DNA from: Dyadobacter sp. CECT 9275
GTDB lineage: Bacteria; Bacteroidota; Bacteroidia; Cytophagales; Spirosomataceae
Direction: 5' to 3'
DNA: 64,000 nucleotides
Assembly: GCF_907164905.1 (NCBI RefSeq)
Contig: NZ_CAJRAF010000001.1
Location: forward strand, 276,001 to 340,000
Position 1 is the first letter of the stretch; each line of letters begins with the position of its first letter. Shown here in pieces: positions 55,473-64,000 of the stretch. Below the pieces are notes generated by a model. That model ran no database searches. It worked only from the letters and a program-made list of their open reading frames with translations, and was not told where the DNA came from. A program made the translations under genes and the position numbers.

Positions 55473-57923
55473 ATGTCTATGTATGTCATAAAGCGCGACG
55501 GTCGCCGCGAATCGGTTAAATTCGATAAGGTAACCGCCCGTATTGAGAAGCTGAGCTACGGCCTTGATACCAACTACATTCAGCCCATAGAAGTGGCTAA
55601 AAAGGTAGTATCGGGCATTTACGATGGGGTTACTACTGCCGAGCTGGATAATCTTGCGGCAGAAACAGCCGCTTCTATGACTACTAAACACCCAGATTAC
55701 GCGATTCTGGCAGCACGTATTGCCATTTCGAATTTACATAAAAATACGCTGAAGTCCTTCTCTGCTACCATGAAAAGGCTTTATACTTATGTAGATTCCA
55801 AAACCGGAGAAAATGCATCCCTGATTTCCAAAGAGGTATATGAGGTGATCCGCCAGAATGCATCGCTTTTCGACTCTACCATTATATACGACCGTGATTA
55901 TGGATATGACTATTTCGGTTACAAAACACTGGAAAAATCTTACCTGCTGAAAGTAGACGGTAAAATAGTGGAACGTCCTCAGCACATGCTGATGCGCGTG
56001 GCAGTGGGGATTCATCAGGAAGACGTGCATGCGGCCATTGAAACCTATAACCTGTTATCGGAAAAATGGTTTACGCATGCAACACCTACTTTATTTAACG
56101 CAGGTACTCCCAAACCCCAGATGTCGTCCTGTTTCCTGCTAACCATGAAAGAGGATAGCATCAATGGAATATATGATACGCTGAAAAACTGTGCGCTTAT
56201 TTCGCAGTCGGCCGGGGGAATCGGGCTGAGCATACATGATGTACGCGCAACGGGTTCTTATATTAAGGGCACCAATGGTGTTTCCAATGGTATTGTCCCG
56301 ATGTTAAGGGTATTTAATGATACTGCCCGGTATGTGGACCAGGGAGGAGGCAAACGTAAAGGTTCCTTTGCCATTTATATGGAGCCATGGCACGCGGATA
56401 TATTCGATTTCCTCGACCTGAAAAAGAACCACGGTAAGGAAGAACAGCGCGCACGCGATTTGTTTTATGCACTCTGGATTCCGGACTTGTTCATGAAGCG
56501 GGTTGAGGCAAACGATACCTGGTCACTTTTTGACCCTCATGAATGCCCCGGGCTCTCTGACACGCACAGTGCAGAGTTTGAAAAGCTTTACGAGCAATAT
56601 GAGCTTGAAGGCAAAGCACGCAGGACCATTAAAGCGCAGGATCTTTGGTTCGCGATCATGGAGTCACAGATCGAGACGGGAACACCTTATATGCTTTACA
56701 AAGATCATGCGAACAGCAAATCCAACCAGAAAAACCTGGGAACGATTAAATCTTCCAATCTTTGTACAGAAATCATAGAGTATACCTCGCCCGACGAAGT
56801 TGCAGTATGTAACCTCGCGTCCATAGCATTACCTAAGTTTATCGAGCAGGGCAAAGACGGTTTCATGCGTTTTGACCACCAGAAATTGTATGAAATAACG
56901 AAGGTCATTACCAGGAACCTCAACAAGATTATTGATCTTAATTACTATCCGATACCCGAGGCAGAGCGAAGCAACAAAAGGCACCGTCCGATCGGTATCG
57001 GAGTACAAGGCCTGGCGGATGCATTTTGCTTGTTAAGGATGCCATTTGATTCCGATGAGGCACGCCAGCTGAACAAGGATGTTTTTGAAACCATCTATTT
57101 TGGTGCGATGGAGTCATCTATGGAATTAGCCAAAGAGCATGGAGCATATGAGAGCTGGGCAGGCAGCCCTATTTCCCAGGGAATATTCCAGTTTGATATG
57201 TGGGGTGTAACACCAGAGAGTAATCGCTGGAACTGGGAAAAGCTTAGGAAAGAGGTGGTACAGAACGGGGTGCGCAACTCCCTGCTGCTGGCTCCGATGC
57301 CAACCGCCTCTACCAGCCAGATCCTCGGTAACAACGAATGTTTTGAGCCTTTCACTTCCAATATCTATGTAAGAAGAGTTCTTTCAGGAGAGTTTGTGGT
57401 GGTCAATAAATACCTGCTGAAAGACCTCGTGAAATTAGGACTGTGGAATGAAGAGATGAAGAATAACCTGGTACGCGCCAGCGGGTCCATCCAGCCGATC
57501 CCGAATATTCCCCAGCATATCAAAGACCTGTATAAAACTGCATGGGAAATTAAGCAGCGCAGTTTGCTGGATATGTCTGCCGACCGAGGCGCGTACATCT
57601 GCCAGTCGCAGTCGCTGAACATATTCATGGAAGAGGCCAATTTTGGCAAACTGACTTCCATGCACTTCTATGCCTGGAAAAAAGGGTTGAAAACCGGTAT
57701 GTATTACCTGCGTACCCGTGCCGCATCAGATCCGGTACAGTTTACGCTTAGCAAACAAGCGGAACCACAGCTGGAGCCAGCTACCGCAGTAATTGCTGAA
57801 AAGGAGCTGAATTACGTGCAGTATGCAGAAGAACATACCAAACCCGTTATGCCAAGAGATAACCGCTCCGATATGCAGTGCTCACTCGATGATCCAGAAG
57901 GATGTGAAGCTTGCGGATCGTAA
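55473..57923 (+). CDS. nrdA: Ribonucleoside-diphosphate reductase alpha subunit (class I)
   Basis: Encodes 816 residues. An ATP-cone regulatory domain covers about residues 1-90 ([20 protein letters not shown]). Substrate and catalytic motifs include [22 protein letters not shown], the NLCTEI radical-site region and the Tyr/Cys path end near the C-terminus. The tail ends [14 protein letters not shown], with a CxxC for regeneration by thioredoxin or glutaredoxin. It makes deoxyribonucleotides. No nrdB lies on either side, so the small subunit is encoded elsewhere. Confidence 0.96.
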   Translation: MSMYVIKRDGRRESVKFDKVTARIEKLSYGLDTNYIQPIEVAKKVVSGIYDGVTTAELDNLAAETAASMTTKHPDYAILAARIAISNLHKNTLKSFSATMKRLYTYVDSKTGENASLISKEVYEVIRQNASLFDSTIIYDRDYGYDYFGYKTLEKSYLLKVDGKIVERPQHMLMRVAVGIHQEDVHAAIETYNLLSEKWFTHATPTLFNAGTPKPQMSSCFLLTMKEDSINGIYDTLKNCALISQSAGGIGLSIHDVRATGSYIKGTNGVSNGIVPMLRVFNDTARYVDQGGGKRKGSFAIYMEPWHADIFDFLDLKKNHGKEEQRARDLFYALWIPDLFMKRVEANDTWSLFDPHECPGLSDTHSAEFEKLYEQYELEGKARRTIKAQDLWFAIMESQIETGTPYMLYKDHANSKSNQKNLGTIKSSNLCTEIIEYTSPDEVAVCNLASIALPKFIEQGKDGFMRFDHQKLYEITKVITRNLNKIIDLNYYPIPEAERSNKRHRPIGIGVQGLADAFCLLRMPFDSDEARQLNKDVFETIYFGAMESSMELAKEHGAYESWAGSPISQGIFQFDMWGVTPESNRWNWEKLRKEVVQNGVRNSLLLAPMPTASTSQILGNNECFEPFTSNIYVRRVLSGEFVVVNKYLLKDLVKLGLWNEEMKNNLVRASGSIQPIPNIPQHIKDLYKTAWEIKQRSLLDMSADRGAYICQSQSLNIFMEEANFGKLTSMHFYAWKKGLKTGMYYLRTRAASDPVQFTLSKQAEPQLEPATAVIAEKELNYVQYAEEHTKPVMPRDNRSDMQCSLDDPEGCEACGS

Positions 57924-57947
57924 GGTTTAAGTTTAAAGTATTCGGAA

Positions 57948-57976
57948 AGGCCCTTGCTGGAAAGTGAGGGCTTTTT
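57948..57976 (+). terminator. Terminator after nrdA
   Basis: GGCCCTT and AGTGAGGGC pair with a bulge around a loop, followed by TTTTTT. Confidence 0.65.
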
Positions 57977-58125
57977 TGTGAGGCTTACTAAGGCTTTTAA
58001 AATTAATTCGTTTGTGGATACGATATAATTTTTTGTTATTGCCTAAAGTTTTTCTCCTCACACTCAACGGAAAACAGGCAACGTTGTGAAAAATGAATGA
58101 ATTTCTCATCTCATTTTTTATATTC

Positions 58126-58401
58126 ATGCACACTACCCGTACACATTTAGAAACTTCACATAAGAACCTTCAGACACTTACACCCCGGGAATGGGACGTT
58201 CTGCTGCTTATTGCAGAGGATAATCCAAGTGATGAAATTGCTGATAGGCTACACATAACTACTGCTAGCCTAAAAACATACCGCGCGCGAATTGCAGAAA
58301 AGCTGACGATTTCTGGACGAGACGGGGTAGGCAGGTATGCCCGGAAGAACAGGGAGTATCTCAGGAATATGCATAAGAGGTTATATTTTATCTCTTTTTA
58401 G
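58126..58401 (+). CDS. Short LuxR-type helix-turn-helix protein
   Basis: Encodes 91 residues from the ATG at 58126 (an earlier ATG at 58093 adds 11 hydrophobic residues). The GerE/LuxR DNA-binding domain spans about residues 18-75: LTPREWDVLLLIAEDNPSDE, then ASLKTYRARIAEKLTISGRD. There is no receiver or ligand domain, so this is a stand-alone DNA-binding protein. It opens the accessory region 58.1-64 kb and may control it. A 13-base repeat links its coding sequence to the spacer after it. Confidence 0.85.
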   Translation: MHTTRTHLETSHKNLQTLTPREWDVLLLIAEDNPSDEIADRLHITTASLKTYRARIAEKLTISGRDGVGRYARKNREYLRNMHKRLYFISF

Positions 58402-58459
58402 GCATATAAATACAATTAATTATTTAATTTTTTATATAAACTGCTAGCCTAAGGTAGCA
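58261..58459. repeat. 13-bp direct repeat, second copy within an inverted repeat
   Basis: ACTGCTAGCCTAA occurs exactly at 58261-58273 (inside the LuxR-type gene) and at 58440-58452 (spacer). The second copy continues into GGTAGCA (58453-58459), forming a hairpin TGCTA-gcc-TAA-gg-TAGCA. Chance occurrence is possible; an autoregulatory operator is speculative. Confidence 0.4.
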
Positions 58460-58530
58460 ATTTATGCTGAAAATGAGGTGTAGGTTTGTATACAGAAAAT
58501 CCATCACAGGAGGGATTATGATGATTAAAA
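58402..58530. promoter_or_regulatory. Spacer with strong Shine-Dalgarno-like sequence before the Yip1-like gene
   Basis: AGGAGGG at 58508-58514 is followed by ATG at 58518, ATG at 58521 and ATG at 58531. The first two open only short frames (MMIKNEK then TAG), while the third opens the Yip1-like gene. A strong SD is unusual for this phylum. Confidence 0.4.
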
Positions 58531-59003
58531 ATGAAAAATAGGAACATTGAAGCGAGGAGGCAGGAGTGGTTTATGCCATCTTTTATCGTGGTTTTATATG
58601 CACTGTTACAAGCAAAGTTTTTTATTTCCATGATGAATTTAAGGTCGTTTGGATTGGAAAAGGATGCGTTTCTAGTCTTCAATATTATATTTTTTTGGTA
58701 TTCGTACTTTCTGCGATTGTTGTTTGGGTGATCGTTTCTCTGGTATGTCATTGGACCGCGTTGCTTTTTGACGGCGCATCCAATTTTAGGGATTTTTTGT
58801 TTTTCTCAGGTTATGGATTTGGAGCAATAGCTATAACGTACATTGTTGTACTATTTGTATATATGACTGGTATTCCGAAAGGTTTGATCATTGAGCAAAT
58901 GCAGCAGGATGCATCATTTAAGAGTGCGTTGAAACTCATCAACATTGGTTTTATGATGTATTATTTGTGGGTTGTTTATGCATTGTACAACCAAATTCGT
59001 TAA
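58531..59003 (+). pseudogene. Yip1-like membrane protein gene with a frameshift at a T7 tract
   Basis: Two overlapping frames (58531-58731 and the frame to 59003) read as one protein if one T is added in the T7 run at 58690-58696. The first part (NRNIEARRQEWFMPSFIVVL) continues as FFLVFVLSAIVVWVIVSLVC and then FDGASNFRDFLFFSGYGFGA, ending near YYLWVVYALYNQIR. The restored product is about 157 residues with roughly four membrane segments, of the Yip1 type. As read, the second frame lacks a normal start. Possibilities are decay, transcriptional slippage on the T run, phase variation, or a sequencing error. Confidence 0.75.
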
Positions 59004-59114
59004 GTCAACGACATTGGTTGCGGGGGGTAATATAAATTATAAGTTTTGACGTCAGACATATGCTATTTAAATGAATATTTGTGATTTCTTTTTCCTATTA
59101 ACTCGTGTTATTTT

Positions 59115-60838
59115 GTGTATTTTCCTTCGATAGAAATTGTAATTTCCACTGTTAATTTGGGTGTGTTAGCTGGTATTCTTAGCTTGGTTTTATTTAGGAG
59201 AGACTACAGGGTAATTATTGAGAGAAAAGTTGTTGTTCTGGCAGTTTTCTCTTGCTTTTCATTTTTATCAGGTTTCTTCACGTCGAGTAACTTACATTTT
59301 TTTAGAGTAGTTACTATTTTTCATGCGACTGCTGTCTTTTTCGTGATTAGTCAGACTGTCAAGTTAAAATGGATTACTGTTCTTTTACTTATGTTGTTGC
59401 CTTGCATAGTCGAGCTTTCGCTAGGTTATCTGCAATTTTTCAATGTAATATTAAATTCAAATAGGTTTTTTCAAATAGGTGGTTCAATGGGTAATCCAGC
59501 ACCTTTTGCCAGTTACATTGCCACATGTATTCCTTTTGCCTTTTATGCGAGCTTGAAAACTGAGGGAGAAAACAGGCTACTGGGTTACGTGGGATTAACG
59601 GTACTGATGCTTTCTTTGGCCCTTCTTCCATATACGCAATCCAGGAGCGCAATTGTGGCGACAACGATTGGGATGCTGTTTATGCTGGATCAGAAATATC
59701 GATGGTATTGTCAAGTCAGAAAGTATCTAAAAAGTAAAGGTTTGCTGACTATGGTGATGATTGTCTCCCCCCTTGTGCTTGGCAAATTGTTGCACTGGTT
59801 GTATTTGGTAAAACTGGATTCGGCTCAGGGAAGGTTTCTTGTATGGAAGGGTGCGTTTTCGTTAATCAGAGACAACTTTTGGAAAGGTGTGGGTTTGGCA
59901 ATTTCCCGAGGAGCTATGCAGCATATCAAGCCAATTATTTCGGTTCTGGGAAGGGTACACCCCGTGAGAAATTCCTGGCGGATTATGTCACAACTGCCTA
60001 CAACGACATTTTGGAACTCACAGCAGAAACAGGCATAGTAGGAGGTGGGCTATTTGTGTATTTCCTCTGGCTTAGTGTGAAACACATTCGTACTGTTGTT
60101 ATAAGCAAGGAAGAAGAGGGATTTCGACAGGCTACCCTGGCCTCTTTATTAATAATGAGTGTTTTGTCATTAACCACATACACGCTGAGTGTTTTTCCAA
60201 TACAGATGAATTTATTTTTTCTTTTGGGTTATTATAATTCTATTGGTGTAAGTGCGACGAGGTCTAGTGTGATCAGTCTCGGGCCCTGGTTTGCCAAACT
60301 GTTCGCTGTTGGATTACTGGGCCTTGTCGGCTGGCTGGCGTATTTTCAATATAGGAATTACCAGGCGCGGGTTGTCCTTAGGCAGGGTGTTATACTTGAG
60401 TCTCAATACAAATCAGTGGAGGCAATTGCCAAATATGAAAGTGTTTATCCTGTGTTTAGGCACGATGGGGATTATCTTTTTAAGTACGCTTACATTCTTG
60501 CCCAGCAGAAGAGATATGCCCATAGCAATAGGTTACTAAGCCAGGCAAAGGATATCACCGGATCTTACAATGCGTATACACTATTAGGTGAGAACCAGTA
60601 TAAAATGAAACAATATGGGGAGGCGGAGAAGAATTTATTGTATTCGTGCAACCTGATACCGTCCAAATTCTATTGCAAACATCTGCTACTAAAAGTGTAC
60701 ATGGACTCGGGCCAATACAAAAAAGCAAAGATCCTGCACAATGAAATATTGAAAATGCCGGTAAAGGTGCCGTCTCTTGCGGTCAATGAAATGATCAGTG
60801 ATACCCGGTTGATTGGTAAACAGTTACAGTCATTATGA
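59115..60838 (+). pseudogene. O-antigen-ligase-like (Wzy_C) protein with TPR-like C-terminus, interrupted by a -1 frameshift
   Basis: The first frame (GTG at 59115 to 60038) gives a multi-membrane Wzy_C-type protein with FFQIGGSMGNPAPFASYIAT and LLPYTQSRSAIVATTIGMLF. The second frame (to 60838) continues the family with GNFPRSYAAYQANYF, ILELTAETGIVGGGLFVYFL and then helical repeats (EAIAKYESVYPVFRHDGDYL; YGEAEKNLLYSCNLIPSK). The switch occurs at G_GGT_TTG (59891-59897), where -1 slippage gives GVGLGNFPRSY. The full product would be about 574 residues. Its stop overlaps the SpoIIM-like start by four bases. O-polymer or peptide-glycan ligation is suggested by family only. Confidence 0.78.
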
Positions 60839-61401
60839 GAGCGAGCTATTGGAGATTGGTATTGTTGTCAGCGTTGATGTGGCTACTTCCTTTCGGTTTA
60901 AGGGTGGTGTTTACAACAGAGCTTGCAATAGAAACAAAAAACATGAGTAAGGCTCAAACCAGTGCAGATCCTTTTAAAAAAACGAGCTTTTATCTTTCAA
61001 AAGGGGACCAGTATGGAGCTTTTTTGTCGATTTGGAAAAATAATGCAACGGTCGGCATTTACAATGTATTGGGTGGGATTTTATTGGGTATCGGGACAAT
61101 ACTGAATCTGATCATGAATGGTTACGTCACTGCTGATATTCTTGCTTCCATTTATTCTGCCGGGGGGTTAACTATTGGGCAACTATCAAAATTGACTTTA
61201 CCGCATAGTATTGAGTTGTTGGGTATCTGGATGTGCAGTGGTATAGGATTAACAATTGCGCGGTTCATTTTTCGATATATTAAAAGAGAAATTTTTCCGG
61301 AAGTCAGAGAGTTGAAAAGTCTTTTATTCTACTTCATTTTTGGCCAGGTAACCGTATTGGTTGCGGCATGGTTGGAAATATATGTTTCTCTTAAGTTATA
61401 G
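60835..61401 (+). CDS. SpoIIM (stage II sporulation protein M)-family membrane protein
   Basis: Encodes 188 residues with about five membrane segments. The SpoIIM-like core is FLSIWKNNATVGIYNVLGGI, then LGIGTILNLIMNGYVTADIL and TLPHSIELLGIWMCSGIGLT. The ATG at 60835 overlaps the O-antigen-ligase-like stop (ATGA), so the two are coupled. In other bacteria SpoIIM-type proteins often sit with ABC transporters; here the next gene is an ABC permease. Function is not known. Confidence 0.85.
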   Translation: MRASYWRLVLLSALMWLLPFGLRVVFTTELAIETKNMSKAQTSADPFKKTSFYLSKGDQYGAFLSIWKNNATVGIYNVLGGILLGIGTILNLIMNGYVTADILASIYSAGGLTIGQLSKLTLPHSIELLGIWMCSGIGLTIARFIFRYIKREIFPEVRELKSLLFYFIFGQVTVLVAAWLEIYVSLKL

Positions 61402-61406
61402 ATGGT

Positions 61407-62615
61407 ATGATTGATAACCTGCTTGAAAATAAGCTCCGGAGCATACTATGTGGGGTAGGGATATCCTGGGGTATTCTGATAGTCACCCTGTTGCTTGGTG
61501 TGGGGAAGGGGTTTGAAGAGGGTGTTAAAAGGCTTTTTGAGGGCTTTGCCAAAAATACCATGTATGTGTCGTCTGGAAGTACATCGATTTCGGGTGCTGG
61601 GTCAGCTATTGGTAGAAAAGTTTCTTTTGGGAGGGATGATCTGCTCTTTCTTCGTGAGTCTATACCATCCATTATTCATATTTCCCCCGAGGTAGCCAGG
61701 TTAGGGATTGCAAGGAAAGGTGTAAATAGTGGTTCATTTACGATTAAAGGAGTTTCGGAGGCATATTTCAACATCAGATCTGTTCATCTTTCGAACGGGA
61801 GATTGATCAACAGGATGGATTTGCTGAAAGGAAGAAAAGTGGCAGTGATCGGTTCCAGCGTATCGAAAGTTCTTTTTAAACAAGACAAGAGTATCATTGG
61901 CAGTTATATTGAAATTGATAGCGAGAATTATAAAATAGTGGGAATAATCAGGAATAGTTTGCTTTCTGCCTTGGAATCAGGCCTCATTTATGTTCCATTT
62001 TTAAGTTTCCAGAGGCAATTCAATTCTACAAAAAATATAGACACCATCGTTTTGAGTCATAGTGATTCAAATAATTCCAGCGAGGTAGAAGATTGGATAC
62101 GTTCAATTATGGCATACCGATATAAGTTCAATAGTAAGGATGATAAGGCATTAATATTCAATAACCTGACAGAGCAAACCAAGGCAGTGAATGGCTTTTT
62201 CTCAGGCTTGAAGAAATTTCTTCTTTTCATAGGTATCAGTACACTGGTAAGCGGTATAATCCGGGTGACTAATATGATGTTCATATCTGCTAAAGAGCGT
62301 ACGAAGGAAATCGGATTAAGGAAAGCAGTTGGTGCAAAACGAAGCAGTATCATTTTTATGTTTTTTAAAGAATCGGTTGTCCTGACTATTTTCTTTGGCT
62401 TAGCGGGTATGCTTTTGGGAATGGGATTCCTCAAACTAATCGGTTACTTCTCCTCGTCAATTGTCGACAACGAAATTTTTGATAAACCGGTACTAGACCT
62501 ACCAGTCGTGATTGTTTCGATTTCATTGCTTGTGATATCGGGAATCGTGTCAGCAGTTTTTCCAGCTTATTACGCTGCATCTCTTAGCCCCATTGAAGCC
62601 CTGAGAGCGGAATGA
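61407..62615 (+). CDS. MacB/FtsX-type ABC transporter permease
   Basis: Encodes 402 residues. The first membrane segment is preceded by ENKLRSILCGVGISWGILIV, then a MacB-like periplasmic domain (GSTSISGAGSAIG; VIGSSVSKVLFKQDKSIIGS), and three membrane segments near the end around SAKERTKEIGLRKAVGAKRS, the FtsX signature, and AYYAASLSPIEALRAE. The N-terminus before the first membrane segment is short. No ATPase is in the window, so it must be encoded downstream or elsewhere. Confidence 0.93.
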   Translation: MIDNLLENKLRSILCGVGISWGILIVTLLLGVGKGFEEGVKRLFEGFAKNTMYVSSGSTSISGAGSAIGRKVSFGRDDLLFLRESIPSIIHISPEVARLGIARKGVNSGSFTIKGVSEAYFNIRSVHLSNGRLINRMDLLKGRKVAVIGSSVSKVLFKQDKSIIGSYIEIDSENYKIVGIIRNSLLSALESGLIYVPFLSFQRQFNSTKNIDTIVLSHSDSNNSSEVEDWIRSIMAYRYKFNSKDDKALIFNNLTEQTKAVNGFFSGLKKFLLFIGISTLVSGIIRVTNMMFISAKERTKEIGLRKAVGAKRSSIIFMFFKESVVLTIFFGLAGMLLGMGFLKLIGYFSSSIVDNEIFDKPVLDLPVVIVSISLLVISGIVSAVFPAYYAASLSPIEALRAE

Positions 62616-62646
62616 TTAATTTTTGCTTAAATTTTGACCGAATGTC

Positions 62647-64000
62647 ATGAGGTTTATCTTTCTTGTAGTACTTGTATTGGTAGTGAACTGTGATGGTGGG
62701 CAATCAAGAAAGAAGCTTTCTGGGGATGTGTCAGCGGTGAAACGGCTGGAACTTCAAAGCGTTTTGGCTCATTATAAAAATAATGGTGACACACTGCACT
62801 ACAATACTGCTTTATTCCTGATCCGGAATATGCCTGGTTTATCATCAATGGATTTGATAAAAAAAATCGAAAGGCCAGATGTCCGATACATAACGGCGCA
62901 GTATCTCATTGACAATATTGATTTAGCCTTTCAGCAATGCGGAAAATTGTTGAGCGACGGAAGTCTGCCTTTCCGGGATTTCTGCGAATATGTACTTCCA
63001 TATCGGCTCGGGAATGAAATGCTATCCGATTGGCGGGAAAAAAGTCTCTGGAAATACAGAAACCTGGGTGATAGCATGGACCTTATTAACGGTAATAGTT
63101 CAAAATATTGTTATGTTGTATCGGCGATCAATAGTGGATTAATAGGCCAATTCAAATACAGTTCAAAGTCAAAACCTGCAAATTTTCAAACCTAGGAGGA
63201 ATTGACGGAGGCCAAAACAGGTGATTGCTGGGCAATGACCAATACGATTACTTACCCTTTACGTGCATTAGGCATTCCAGCAGCAATAGATTTTATCACT
63301 AATTGGGGGAATGCAAACGGGGGTGGTCATGCATGGAACGCCTTGGTGCTAAATAATGGTAAGGATATTCCGTTTCTTGGTTTTGAGGCCTCCCCACCTG
63401 ATTATAGCCCTTTCAGGATATATAAGTCAACAAAGCGGTATCCTCCCAAAATCTTCAGAAAGACATTTTCAACGAACACAGCGGCATTATCTAACCTGGT
63501 TAGCGCGACTGATGCCATACCTTCTAGTCTAAATTTTGACAGATTCGTTGATGTCACGCATCATTACCTGCCTACCAAGAATATCAAAGTCACTTTGAAG
63601 AGTAAAGTTTGCCCTGAGCTAGCCTACCTTTCTGTTTTTTCAAATGGTTTCTGGCAACCTGTTTACTGGGCAAAGGGAAATTCAGGCTCATATATATATG
63701 ACAGAATGGCTACAGGACTGTTATATATGCCTATCATGTTCGGCAATTCGAAGATCAATGGGGCTCTGGATTATCCATTTGCTGTACTTGAACAAGGAAT
63801 AACTCGGTTTAAACCTGAAAAAGATAGATTACAAGATATTATGATTACCAATACGCAATCGTTGGAACTCGATGCCTTAGCTTTATTCGGTTTGGATATA
63901 TCTAGTGAAACTTTTTATCACCGGATGGAAGCAGTGATGTCAGATGAAAACAGGAGTAAACCCATCAATGGTAAAATATATAAACTGTTTTATTGGGACT
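62647..64000 (+). pseudogene. Transglutaminase-like lipoprotein gene with in-frame TAG, running off the window
   Basis: From 62647 the frame encodes a lipoprotein signal (LVLVVNCDGGQ) and a helical N-terminal part with FRDFCEYVLPYRLGNEMLSD, then stops at TAG (63193-63195). The same frame is open without interruption from 63196 to 64000 (268 codons). The second part begins EELTEAKTGDCWAMTNTITY and continues LRALGIPAAIDFITNWGN and GGGHAWNALV, which supply the transglutaminase-like Cys and His; an Asp/Glu follows in GFEASPPDY. If TAG replaces TTG the joint reads FQTLEELTEAKTGDC. The gene continues beyond the window. Confidence 0.8.

Noticed and set aside
58566..59003. 145-residue frame from a GTG as the true start of the Yip1-like gene
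   Set aside because: Its first 35 residues look random, while the other frame gives a natural start and membrane helix up to the T7 tract.
59843..60838. 331-residue frame as an independent gene
   Set aside because: It overlaps the upstream frame by about 200 bases, lacks a proper N-terminus and continues the same family after the G_GGT_TTG site, so it is the second half of one gene.
63196..64000. Separate gene starting after the amber codon
   Set aside because: No start codon with plausible context lies near 63196, and the reading frame is the same as that before the TAG.

Overview
The window is chromosomal DNA of a member of the Bacteroidota, most like a Cytophagales genus such as Dyadobacter or Spirosoma. 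Indications are the gene order, BamA followed by two OmpH/Skp paralogues, SusC-like carboxypeptidase-regulatory plus beta-barrel architecture, LytS/LytTR regulators, an S46 dipeptidyl-peptidase, an alternative GlmU-type protein, TAnnTTTG-like -7 promoter elements and mostly absent Shine-Dalgarno sequences. The genus is an inference from protein style; no search was run.

Layout. 1-11.6 kb is the downstream part of the S10-spc-alpha ribosomal supercluster: rpsC (3' end), rplP, rpmC, rpsQ, rplN, rplX, rplE, rpsN, rpsH, rplF, rplR, rpsE, rpmD, rplO, secY, map, infA, rpmJ, rpsM, rpsK, rpsD, rpoA, rplQ. rpmD (4899-5078) and rpmJ (7989-8105) are short and easily missed. 11.7-24.3 kb is core metabolism and housekeeping: carA, a rhodanese-thioredoxin fusion, eno, an FtsB-like protein, an LMW phosphatase, gpmI, PPK2, rdgB, an FKBP lipoprotein, a DHH phosphoesterase, ndk and a fasciclin protein. 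24.4-28.2 kb holds a DUF1080 protein and a two-component pair whose kinase begins with pentapeptide repeats. 28.5-35 kb is outer-membrane biogenesis (uppS, bamA, two ompH) plus a large exported repeat protein. 35.4-45.6 kb has lspA, proline dehydrogenase, DAHP synthase/chorismate mutase, a CocE-type hydrolase, an SGNH hydrolase, an S46 peptidase and a second LytTR/LytS pair. 45.9-58 kb has a TonB-dependent receptor-like barrel, hemC, rimK with a retropepsin-like partner, the DNA polymerase III delta' gene, a GlmU-like protein, rpmE type B, a Tat-exported sugar isomerase-like protein and nrdA.

58.1-64 kb is different: visibly more A+T-rich, accessory, and running off the window end. It carries a short LuxR-type regulator, a Yip1-like membrane protein, an O-antigen-ligase-like protein with C-terminal TPR-like region, a SpoIIM-family membrane protein, a MacB/FtsX-type ABC permease and a transglutaminase-like lipoprotein. 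Three of these six genes carry a single lesion each in otherwise good reading frames: a -1 shift at a T7 tract, a -1 shift exactly at the heptamer G_GGT_TTG, and an in-frame TAG. The rest of the window shows no comparable lesions. Either this is a locus in decay, or expression is restored by slippage or recoding. It is the main candidate for an undescribed system here.

No tRNA, rRNA, CRISPR array, insertion sequence or replication origin was seen. Many operons end in clear hairpin-plus-T-run terminators.
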